50,000 nucleotides of DNA from Chromera velia (Eukaryota > Sar > Chromeraceae), in NCBI GenBank assembly GCA_018398765.1, contig JAHBMJ010000262.1, positions 1 to 50,000 of the forward strand. The letters are read 5' to 3'. How positions within the stretch are numbered: position 1 is the stretch's first letter; each line of letters opens with the position of its first letter. This document shows positions 1 to 9,786 of the stretch, in pieces. Made by a program: the position numbers and the translations under genes. Below the pieces are notes generated by a model. The model was not told the origin of the DNA and made no database searches. It worked only from the letters and a program-made list of their open reading frames with translations.

Positions 1-58
1 GGGAGGGAGGGGGAGGGAGGGAGGGAGGGAGGGAGAGGGAGAGGGAGAGAAGGCAAGC
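1..58. repeat. GGGA/GGGAGA purine microsatellite
   Basis: Nearly uninterrupted GGGA units that grade into GAGGGAGA at the left window edge. It is a simple repeat with no coding meaning and may continue to the left of the window. Confidence 0.9.
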
Positions 59-750
59 AAGCAGAGAGCACGAGCGTGTGTGAGAGAATTCAGGAGCAAG
101 AGAAAAAAAACACCTCATTTCAGATTCACTGGCCGACACTGTCTCACTCCCGAAGTGATGCAAACCAGAAGCCAATACGAATCAGAACAGATTCGACAGA
201 AAGGTACAGCGTGCACGCAGCGCAGAAACTTCAGAGTCGTCTAGAGCGCAGAACGTATACGAGAGAAGTAGCTAGAGGAAGAGAACGTCAGGAGAAGAAA
301 GATGAGAACAAAAAGAGCGAAATACAGAGAGATAGAAGGGAGAAGAAGAAACAGAAAGACAAGCGTATTCATGCATGTCGGAATCAAATTGGAAAACAAT
401 GAACGACTGCGGTCACTTTTTCAGTCTTGGCCCTTTCTTTCGACTAGGCAGTCTAGCTCTTCAGTGTTCCTCCTGACCCAACCTCGCATGCATACACCTC
501 CTGACAGACACCGACAGAAAGAGGCTGGTCTGTCAGAAAAAAGCAAGGCACACAAGGAGTGCGGGGACGCCCAGCTGCCTTCCCTGACCAAGAAGGAAGA
601 GCAGAATGCACACCCCCGGCAGGTCAAGCTCAGTGTTCGACTTCCACTCCTCACACGATGGATAGATCCAGACCAGTGAGTCGCTTCGCTTCCCTGCTGC
701 TCTGTCTCATCCGTGCGATTGCTGTATAGAAAAATGGCTTGAGGGTCTCT
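59..750. other. Intergenic, no supported gene
   Basis: Purine-rich DNA with short chance reading frames on both strands (for example 76-402 and 302-679 on plus). These encode Lys/Arg/Glu-rich low-complexity peptides with no recognisable domain or splice pattern. The right end lies just 3' of the L27 stop codon, so it probably includes the L27 3' untranslated region. Confidence 0.5.
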
Positions 751-1502
751 TCAGTGGTAGTCTCTCAACCCGAATGGGATGTGGGAGATGGCTGCCTTCT
801 TCTTTTTCAGCAGAGTGCCTGCCCATATGTTCGACAGTTGGTGGATTGGCCTTCTGTTCATGAAGTGTGAGATTTGGGATGGTTCGTCCACAATGTGGAT
901 TGTCCGTTTCTTCTGGTGGTACTCTACGTACCCTGGCCGCACGGCGTGGATCGTGCGCTGCTTCCCCTCGCATGCCCCCTCTCCTGCGTACCACTTATTC
1001 CCGCACTGCTTGAAAATGATTTGGCCAGGCATCACCCTGCAGGCAGGCAAAGAGACAGACAAAAACAAACACACAATGAGAGCAAGAGAGAGATGCTAGC
1101 AGAAAAGCTCCAATCAGGCCCCGTCAGACCGCCAGTGAAGTGCACCGCTTTGCGAGTGAGACGGAGAAAGAGGGAGACGCTAACAGACAAAAGAGTGAAG
1201 GAAGGAGAGACACAAGGGTCCCTCATCCAGAGACGCTGCTGAAAGACGACTGACCACTGCCCCGGACCCTTCTTGGCTCCTCGGTACTGCGCGTTGGAGT
1301 CTCTTCCGTTTTTGGCAACGCTTGTCCCCTTTTTGTGAGCCTCCAAAACAGTACAGACGTCGTCGACACAACTCACAGCATAGTCGGTCAGGCCCCTCTT
1401 GAGAAAAAAGTTGTGCACCGCTGGAGAAGGACGCAACAGGAATCCTTCACTCAGCAGGGCCCCGAAGAGAGCCCCAAGAGCGAGGAGAAGGAACTGCCTC
1501 AT
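751..1502 (-). CDS. rpl27: Plastid-targeted 50S ribosomal protein L27 (bL27c), 2 exons
   Basis: bL27 is a large-subunit ribosomal protein whose N-terminus reaches toward the peptidyl-transferase centre. Exon 1 is 1502-1258 and exon 2 is 1036-751. The phase-2 intron (1257-1037) joins to give 176 residues. Residues 1-20 form a hydrophobic signal peptide (start MRQFLLLALGALFG). It is followed by FLLRPSP, a Phe-first transit-peptide-like segment as in secondary red plastids. The bL27 core begins near residue 56 (AHKKGTSVAKNGRDSNAQ) and continues across the junction as GPGQVMPGQIIFKQCGNKW. The exon join restores the family's GQ-x-x-x-G-x-I-I motif, which supports the splice sites. A C-terminal extension of about 50 residues follows the usual end of L27; I do not recognise it. 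The ATG at 1502 is chosen because it starts the signal peptide. The gene diverges from the Pop5-like gene. A mitochondrial L27 is less likely given the signal peptide. Confidence 0.9.
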
Positions 1503-2229
1503 GGGGACAGACAGACTGACAAGGCGGGGCTTTGCCCTCCGTCAAAGCAACAGTTGTCTCGCTCGTTTGTCTCGAGATTGGTAGACGGGTCCGTTTACTC
1601 AGGTACAGGTGTCACAAACATGTATTAATGGAGGACCATGGATGCAATGAAGAGTCGTGCTGCAGTCTTCTTTTCTGGCAGAGTGTGTTTGGCGCTGGCA
1701 TTGACCGCCGTTGGTTTGGACATGTCAGATTGGACGTCCGGACTGATTCCGCTATGATTCCGCTGATCATGTCGCGGGTGCAGGGGTTTCTTTCAAAACT
1801 CGAGTTTAATTGGCACGCGCGAAAAACGCCTCAAAATTCCTCTTTCAACCCTGAAAATTTTGCGCCTGCGCGCGAAAATTACAAAAAACTTGAAACTCGA
1901 GTTTTGAAGGGTCACGTTCCGTATTTTTTTTTTTTGCCTTGAAATTCTTGCACTCCGGGTGACCCGTCTACGCAAAGAGCACAGAAAGTTTTCTGAGATC
2001 TCCTCAGAGCTATATAGTGCTGGTAAGGAGCGCACTCGAAGTCTGTCATGACTGATGAGGGTTCCGCCGACCTGATCGAATTAGCAATCGATCGGTGCAC
2101 CTCCTCTCTCTTGCTGTTTTGGGGGACTTCTTTAAAATTGTAGTTCGTATGTAAGTCTTTGCCGTCTCCTTCTCCTTTGGGTCCTCTGTGCTGTGGTACC
2201 GGGGCATCTGAAGGATCCCTTGGTTGTCA
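1503..2229. promoter_or_regulatory. Shared upstream region of divergent L27 and Pop5-like genes
   Basis: This 727-base gap separates two divergent start codons (1502 minus and 2230 plus), so it should hold both promoters and 5' untranslated regions. It contains the inverted repeat at 1792-1908 and two stretches with CGCGCGAAAA. No TATA box or other core element can be called with confidence. The promoter role rests on position only. Confidence 0.4.
1792..1908. repeat. 16-bp perfect inverted repeat with 85-bp loop
   Basis: TTCAAAACTCGAGTTT at 1792-1807 is matched by its exact reverse complement at 1893-1908. Each arm contains the palindrome AAACTCGAGTTT. The loop is rich in CGCGCGAAAA-like words on both sides. 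It could be a paired regulator-binding site, a hairpin or the end of a small mobile element. Confidence 0.8.
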
Positions 2230-3298
2230 ATGAAGGAGCAGGTGCAGCTGACCCTGGAGAGCTACTTTCTCAAGGTGACAGTGTCAGTCTCTGCTCCCTA
2301 ACATACAATCAGACGATGCCCCCGCCGTCTCCTCACTCATCGTTCAGGAAAGAGACAAAGTCCTTTCACTTCTTCCCGCTGTCCTCATGGCTGTTTTCTC
2401 TATCCTTTGTTGTATGCAGGGACGGCGTTTCTGAGGATGAAGTGGAGCTGTTGACCTTTGAGGCCTATCTCAGAGCAGCCGTGCAGAGCCTCCTCGGGGC
2501 GGTTGGAGGCGCCTCGTGTGCATTCGAAGTCATCAAGTTCTACCCAAGTACCAGAACTGCTATACTGAGGACCACAAGAAAGTGAGCAGACTTCTTTTTT
2601 TTGGAAGACGAAAGGGGTAAGCAGGGGGGCAAACAAGGAGCGAAGGCAGAAAGGAAAGAGGAAGGGAAGTGGGAAAGAACGAAAACAGAGAAGAAGAAAC
2701 AATGGGTAGAGGAGGGAAGGGGCAAAGAAAGGGCTGAAGGAAGGAAAGACGGAAGTGAGAAAAAGGGGGAATAAGCAAGAGTCGAAAGATGAACGGACAC
2801 AAGAAAAGGGCGAACGCCCTTAGTCCGTGCTTGACCTTCCCGTCTCTCTGGACATTGACACGTATGCTTGTTCCTCTTCTGACACGTGCGCCATTTGAAA
2901 GCATGTTGACACATACGGTGCAACGAGCGAAGAAAGACAGACGACCGACGGACCAACTGAAGGAAAGAAAGAGAGAAGAAAGGACGGAAGGAGGGAGGGC
3001 AGGAAGGAAGGAATGCAAGAAGGAAGGGGAAGGAAAGACGGAAGCATCGCTGGCACACGGTCCACTTCTCTGCTGCTGAGTATGGCTGAAAAAGATCGAG
3101 TTAACACCCAAAAATCTCTTCTGGTGGCCGTTCCTTTTTTTTCTGACTTTTCAGCCTTTTCTCTCTCCTTCTTTCTCTGCATGCAGGGCAGCAACCTCAC
3201 TTCGGTCCTGTCTCTCTCTCTTCGTTCCGATGGTCGGAGGCAAACCGGGCAGGCTTCGGGTCACTCAGGCAGCCTCGTGTCTTGCATCCCTTGCATAA
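2230..3298 (+). CDS. POP5: RNase P/MRP protein subunit, Rpp14/Pop5 family, 3 exons
   Basis: Subunit of the ribonucleoproteins that process pre-tRNA 5' ends (RNase P) and pre-rRNA (RNase MRP), expected in the nucleus and nucleolus. Exons are 2230-2282, 2420-2581 and 3187-3298. Phases 2 and 2 are maintained and the product has 108 residues. The first intron starts GTCAGT and the second GTGAGC; both end TGCAG. The protein starts MKEQVQLTLESYFLKVTVDG, the first beta strand of the family. The helix LTFEAYLRAAVQSLLGAVGG follows, then the strand pair FEVIKFYPSTRTAILRTTRK. The last exon supplies a helix and the strand GKPGRLRVTQAASC, matching the family's final strand. The length suits Rpp14/Pop5 (about 110-160 residues). 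Whether it is Pop5 or Rpp14 proper cannot be settled here; Pop5 is more likely because it is the more widespread. The ATG at 2230 is the only start giving the strand-1 sequence. Confidence 0.75.
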
Positions 3299-3401
3299 CA
3301 AATAGGCACTGGAAAGCGATAGGAGAGAGCAGACAGAAACTCCAGGAAAGTACAAAAAAACATGTGCACTGTTGTTGATGCAGAGGGGCATCTGCTTCTC
3401 C

Positions 3402-3636
<235 letters not shown>

Positions 3637-3639
3637 CGC

Positions 3640-4479
3640 TTGTGTGCACTCGACGCATGCGTGCCCTTCCAACCCCGTGGAAGGTTTCTCGTTTTGTTGT
3701 TTTTTTAGTTTCGCTCACCCGTGCTTCTTATTGGAAATGATGCGTCCGGGATGCGTCTCCCCTTCCTCCCTTTCCTGCATCTCCCCCTTCTCCGTATCAA
3801 GCAAAGCGGGCTATGCAAAGCGTGACTCCCCCATTCTTCCCAGGCCCTTTTTCCTAACTGGTTCCGAGGGGCCGCTCTCTTCTCTCTTCTGTGTTGTCTT
3901 CTTTTTTGTCTGTGTCTATGGTAGTCTATGGTCCCGTTCATCTCTAGCTATATCTAGTTACGAAGTCTCCTATAAAAAAATTCTTTTAGAATTATCAATC
4001 ATCACACTTTGTTGTGGACCAATTTGTGGAAAGTTACCAAATACACCTAGAAACGCACATTCAAAACTAGATTGAAAATAGTAGATTCAAAGTTATGCCT
4101 AGAGTTATGCTACGTCTAGAGATTATATAAAATTATAATAAAACCATATGATCCATGGTCCATACAAAACCAAAACTTAAACTTGCACTTCGTAATATCT
4201 ATATATATTGCTAGATAGATTGATTAACATGATTTACATTCTGATCTAAGTAGATCCTCTAGTAGATCCCAAACCAGATCGTTCAAACTTTTATGATTTG
4301 TGAATGCATGGTTCTGCCAGGTTCCTCTTTATAAACACCTACGGCAAAGTTCATTCCTCTCAAAGCTGGCCTCAGACACTCAAGTGACTCAACCGGAAAA
4401 CTTAAAATTAAAAGGGCAGCAGGCGCTGCCATCTATAAAGGAAAAGACGTACAAACCCATCAATTGACGGCCGTTGCCG
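3640..4479. other. Intergenic, AT-rich from about 3950 to 4440
   Basis: This lies between the convergent 3' ends of the Pop5-like and TMEM65-like genes. Base composition changes sharply to AT-rich near 3950 (CTAGATTGAAAATAGTAGAT type sequence) and back near 4400. I see no coding frame, splice pattern or RNA gene in it. Confidence 0.55.
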
Positions 4480-6285
4480 CTATCTGTCCCCTTCTCTTTT
4501 CGGCCCCCCCCCAGCTGCAGATCCCGACACCGGACCGCCCTCACAGACGACCCCCATATCCGGTGTCACGTGGCAGTGCTCGAGGGCCTCTGCCATCTCC
4601 TTCCTCTCATTCGGCATAAACAGAAGAGGAAACATGCCGATCAGACAACCCACAGAAATGCCCAGCTGAGAGCAAGGGGGGGGGGGGGAGAAAGAGCACA
4701 GGGCAGCAGGTTCTACAGGAAGGAATGCACATGGAAAAACACGCTCACAGAGGGTGCGTCCTCCAATCGAGCAAATCATCTCGAACACTGTCCAACTTTC
4801 AATACCAACTGGCCCCCTGAACTGTCATTTGAACAACTCAATAAATAGAAGTTGCGGAGAACAAGAAAGAAAGACACAACCATTTACAGAATACAGACAA
4901 AGGAAACGTTCAAATACTTCCACCCACCCACCAATGATCCCGCAACGTGATGGTTCTTCACAGAGCGTGACTCCGTCTGAGCGGGTGTCAGTTGGGGGGA
5001 CGGGACACCTGCAGGCGAATTCATTCACGGCAAAGACAAAATGGAGGCCGATGGAAAGAGGTCAAATTGATTGAACAGGCGTGGGAAGCAATGAAAGTAA
5101 ATGGAAAGGAGTGCATTTCAAAAACGAGAGGACAGATTGTGGAGTGCGTATTTTGGTGCATCTGAATCGGTGCGAGAGAAAGGGAGCGGGGAGTAGCGAG
5201 GAAGGACAGCACATCGAATGAACCAACGGGCCTCAAGGGGGCGGCCAAAAAACAATCAGCGTAGGGAATAGGAAACGTCTGACTCCACAGAAGATCTGAA
5301 GAGGGTCACCGAGACCCAGAGGGACAGATCTGGGGGACCGCACTTTCTTTCTGCGTTTTGTAACAAAGCGCATACAGCCTGACTCAGAACGTTGACGGAC
5401 TGTCTGCCTTGCCATCGGCATCAGCAGCAAAGCAACAGACAGAGCAACATCCAAGCCTGGTCGTCTCCTTCATTCGTTCTCTGTCCTCTTCTGTGTATCT
5501 GTCTATCTGTTTGTCTGTCATATAGTCTGTGAGAAGGAGTGACATGAAAGACACTGTGCAACTTCCTGTCTGCGTATCTCTGTGTGCGGTCCCTTATGTC
5601 GGATTCATTGTCAAGCTGTCTCTCTCCCCCCCCGTCTGTCTGTCTGTCTAAACACGTGTCAATCCATCCATCTTTCTCTGTGTGTGCCTCTCTCTGTATC
5701 ATTCCAACTGACCGACCAAATTTAGAGGCAAAACGCTCAATGAACCCCCCCGTGAGTACACCAGTTGCACACGACAGCATGTTTCCGAGGCCCGCAGCCT
5801 GAGAGCAACCAGACAAAACAAATAAGGGAGAGAGAGAAGGACAACAACACTAACGTTGCACTGACCAACTCAGAAGCACGGGCACTGGATACCGGCCACC
5901 ATCAGAGCAATTCATGAACTTGCGAAGAGGAGAAAAAGGCGACAGACGGCCAGCCCTCTTCCGTCAAACTTCCAGAGAGGAGAGAGGCACGCAGGGAGGG
6001 AAAAGGATAGAGAGGAAGGGAAGGATCCCTCCTTTGCAGTGGCGCTCCTTGATTCCTTCCAGCTTGGCCACCCCGCAGTCAGGAGGCAAAAACGAAGACA
6101 CACGACAGAAAACAGAAGTCTGATGGGAACAAACGCACAGAAAACCGCACGCATGGACGCACACGCAAATGCACACACGCACATACAGAGGGGGGGGAGG
6201 GAAAGACAGACACACACACGCCAGTCACTCGCGGAGCAGGACATTCACAGATGCACGGCCGCCAGCACTTCTTGCAAAACACATC

Positions 6286-6324
<39 letters not shown>

Positions 6325-7434
6325 GAGAGAGAAAAACACCTTTCCAAACCCTTGGTGCATTATGAGCGCAAAAGAAGCTTAAAAGGTTATGTGCGCCGAG
6401 CAGAGAGGAAGCACAAAGACCGCTGCATGCACACCCTGCCTCCCTGCCTGCCTCCTTGACGCACCGCCATTGTCGAGAGCATGAACTTTCTGCCGATGGT
6501 CGAGTCAATGTATTCACCGAACAGAATCATCAACCTGTACGCACGGAGAAAGTCGAAGGAAGATAAGACTGACAGACATTAGGAGAAAGGATCAAAGCCC
6601 GGACAGCAAGACAGTCCAAAAAGACATGCGAATCACACTTTGATGAGGGATGAAGAAAAAAGGGAGTGCGACACCGTTGCATGCACACAAAAAGAGGGCC
6701 CTTTTAGGAAACACAACAGCCAAGAACCGCAGAGTTCCTCAAACATTGCTGTGAAATGAAAAAGAGGAAGGAGAATCCATCCGTACTCGAAAGAGACATG
6801 TCATCTCATAATTGCCGCGTGAAAGGAAGACGAGCAGAATTACCTGCGGTTGGTAACAAGATAAAAAAAGACGGACTGACGCATTATCACAAAATCCAAA
6901 TCCTATGGTCGGAAGCATTCCTCTCACAAACACCCGCATCAACTGTCTTGAAGAGGGAGGAGGCACCGCCTTCCCATCCGGGTCTCTGGCATCGGCCAGC
7001 AGTTTATTGTACCACCCCACAAACTCCCATTTATTCAAACGGCCATCCCGATCCAGGTCCAGTGCCTCAAAAGCCTTTTCACCACACTTATGGTCCGGGT
7101 TCTCTGCGTGTGACATCTCGGCCAACACAGCCAACATCCGTCTCCGACCCTCAGGGGTGATGTGTCCGACTGCATCTCTGAGGGTCTCAGTGTCGCCCGA
7201 CACTTTGGAGAGGGTCTCTAGGTCCTGCTCTGTCAACGCTTCCTTTCTTGATGAAGGGGCAGGGCCGCTGGAGGATGTGGCGAAGGTGCGACAGTGTCGT
7301 GAAGATGCAGAAGGGTCAAGAGGGGAGATCAAGGGAGACCGGAAGGCGAAACTCCGTGTTGCCACCGTGCTAGGACAACTCGGCACGGAGAGTTGCGTCC
7401 GTGGCACACGAGGGATCAGCCTTCGACAGAACAT
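4480..7434 (-). CDS. Mitochondrial TMEM65-family membrane protein with N-terminal EF-hand, 5 exons
   Basis: TMEM65 is a mitochondrial inner-membrane protein, recently linked in animals to sodium-dependent calcium efflux. Exons are 7434-6881, 6534-6465, 5798-5717, 5008-4932 and 4665-4480. Phases 2, 0, 1 and 0 fit and give 322 residues. Residues 1-60 are Arg/Ser-rich without acids (MFCRRLIPRVPR...HCRTFATSSS), a mitochondrial presequence. Residues 126-137 (DLDRDGRLNKWE) are a canonical EF-hand loop with D, D, D, N and E at positions 1, 3, 5, 9 and 12. The TMEM65 domain runs from about residue 165. It includes MLPTIGFGFCDNALMI, FGEYIDSTIG (exon 2), STMAAAGLGNMLSCATGVL (exon 2/3 junction), PQLTPAQTESRSV (exon 4) and LGISVGCLIGMFPLLFM (exon 5). 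Each junction restores a conserved family motif. The C-terminal 40 residues are Gly/Pro-rich and unfamiliar. The EF-hand is not part of animal TMEM65 as I know it, so the protein may sense calcium directly. Confidence 0.85.
6291..6333. repeat. (GA)n microsatellite in TMEM65-like intron 2
   Basis: An AG dinucleotide run with one interruption near its right end, inside intron 2 (6464-5799) of the TMEM65-like gene. Read on the gene's strand it is a CT run. Confidence 0.9.
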
Positions 7435-8640
7435 CGCACAGACAGGTGCCTGGGGGGAACAAGTCAGTCTCTCGCTTTCAGTCTGTCTGGATGGGCAGAG
7501 GAGTCACCGAGATCAAGTCTCTGCCGCACCACTACAGCTCTTGCAGGTCCTTTGCATCCAAATTTGTCTGACAGCTGGCGAAGAAGAGAAGGAAGCTGCG
7601 CTCAGGGTTTAGAAGTGCACCGTGTGCACTATGTGTGCACTCAAGCCCACTGTCACTGACTCCGCTCAGTGCTAGAGTGGCTTTCATAGTAGGGCCCCGG
7701 CCGTCTCCTCAAACATGTATGCACCGGCGGCCGGGCCGCGGCCCTTGCAGCAGCAATGCAGCTAGCGCGATCCCGCGCGGACCCCGACCACTCGACTGCA
7801 TATATCGACGGCGGCTTCAAGCTCTGAAGAATGATGATTTAGCAGCGGCAAGCTAGGCAGCTCAGCGGCAGAAACATCAATTAAGAACCGCATGCAACAA
7901 AAACTTGCAGACAAAACGATCAGGGGTAGGGAAGTCATGATCGAAATGGCCGAAATACAAACCCAGACTTTAGTGACAGCTAACAGATATTTCTTATGAG
8001 ATGTTTCTTATGACGAGAAACAACACTTTCACTAAAACTTTCGAATTATTCCATATCTCACTCTTTGTATACAAACAAAAAGTGTTTTTAAACCTTCAGA
8101 CTTCAAAAAGAAAACGTAAGAAAACACATGCAGTTGTTAGCGCGTTTAATGTGTTTTACTGTGTTTGTGTAACTCTAGTTTTAGTTAGCTTTAGTTGGTT
8201 AGTTAGTTAGTCGACTCATTGCTTAGTTTTTTTTTTTTTTTAAGTTTGGTTAGTTAAACGGGCGGTTGTATATTCAAAGTTACAAACAGTCAATCAAATA
8301 TAAGTAGAGTTTTTTTTTTTGGTTTGTAACGTTTAATTTCAAAGTTTCCTTTTCTATGGTTCTTTTTTTTCTAACGACCACGCATTATTAGTCAACATAT
8401 AAATTTGGCCAATTATTTCTTTTTTTTCAATTTTAACTGGGCCTTACATGTACTACATTGTTTAGAAATACCAGCTAGGATACCAGGTTTTACTAGGTAC
8501 TAAGTACTTTTATGCAAGCTGAAAGGCGAGCTAGGATGTAAGTATGTAATTTCTAGATATAATTTAATTAGTATGTAATGGATAAAATTGAAAGAAGTTG
8601 AAGTCTAGGTTGAAGCACGGAGACGAGGCTTACTCAACGT
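7435..8640. other. Upstream of TMEM65-like gene; AT-rich from about 7860
   Basis: The part next to the start codon should hold the TMEM65-like promoter and 5' untranslated region. From about 7860 to 8640 the DNA is AT-rich, with T-runs at 8227, 8312 and 8364 and the repeated word TTAGTTAG near 8180-8215. I see no gene, RNA or transposon end in it. Confidence 0.5.
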
Positions 8641-9664
8641 ACCCTGCTTTTATGATCGTATGAAGCCAAGCGTGCAATACACCTTAAATTATTCATGACA
8701 ATCTCTCGCCGACTCTTGGCATTTGACAGGGGACATGCACAAAAAACGTGGCACGCAGCGACTGCCGTCATCAAGTGTGTGGTCTCGCAGCCCAGCTCTT
8801 GACCAATAGCTGCAGACAAAGTGCACCGCACAAACAACCCCCAAAGGACCGCAAGCTGCTTTTTTCCCCATAAATTTCTGCATCTGCACACAATGGGGAC
8901 AGTACTTTCAGCCATTGCACTGGCATTTCACGCAGGGCTGATTACAAGAAAGGCACGGCAAATTGATATCAGGGTGATCAAAGTAGGTGATCAAAAGACG
9001 TTAGAGATGACCCAACAAGAAGGATCGATGCATAAACGGAAGCAGGTGCAACATGAAAGAAAAATAATTTACGGCATACGTTTGCCAAAGAAGAAACAAA
9101 GAAGCATGATGGTCAATGAGGAAGTGGAAGCTGAAACAAATTTAAAGACTAAAGCCTCTTTGTGCACGTGCCCTTCCGTGGGCCCGTTGAGCACAGAGGC
9201 AAAACAGGAAATTGGCAGCTTGCAAAAGGAGAGCGAATGGCTGAGAGCTAGAAAAAGGCATGCAGGTCGTTCCATGATACTTCCATCCGCCCTGGATCGC
9301 GAGTCGGATCGATGTGTGTGGCCGATTGCTTCCTTCTTGTACATTAGGTGTACGTTCTGTTCAGCATAATGGCCACCTCGTCTTCCAATCAGAAGAAGTA
9401 TGAAGAGGCGAAAAGGAGGGTTTAGGGCACCCAGAGCCCAACCATTTGACCTGAAAGGGCAGGGACACATAGAAGGTGACCTGCAGGAGGCTCTGGAGGA
9501 AAGAGGGAGACGGACGGTCACCTCTCTCTATGTGGACTTTCGACTCTCAATTCCTTTTCTTCTCTTCTTGCTTTCTTTTTTTTTTTCGGTTAGTCTTTGT
9601 GCATCACCATATGAATGGATGAACACAAATTTCTTTCTGATCCAAACCGAATCAGATTCTTCTT

Positions 9665-9786
9665 GGGAAGCGCGATCGTCTAACGGAAGGCCTACCAGCA
9701 ACAGCTAAGAGAAAGATCTCCTGACCTAATCTGGCGAGTTGGTGGGAGGGAAGCGCGATCGATCGTCTAACGGAAGGCCTACCAGC
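9665..9786. repeat. Direct repeat, about 35 bp, one copy with a GATC insertion
   Basis: The sequence starting GGGAAGCGCGATC and ending GGCCTACCAGC occurs at 9665-9699 and again at 9748-9786. The second copy has an extra GATC after GGGAAGCGCGATC; otherwise the two are identical. The spacer is 48 bases. It looks like a recent tandem or template-switch duplication. Confidence 0.85.

Noticed and set aside
2193-2229. Upstream ATG at 2193 for the Pop5-like gene
   Set aside because: It opens a frame that reads the first intron and lacks the family's first beta strand; the ATG at 2230 gives that strand.
2540-3200. Several overlapping minus-strand frames of 100-183 codons
   Set aside because: Ser/Phe/Pro/Leu-rich peptides from the purine-biased second intron of the Pop5-like gene.
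5021-5454. Small minus-strand frames within the TMEM65-like gene
   Set aside because: They fall in the intron between exons 3 and 4 and do not contain TMEM65 motifs.
8821-9521. 182-codon plus and 150-codon minus frames
   Set aside because: No recognisable domain, overlapping frames on opposite strands, no matching exon neighbours in phase.
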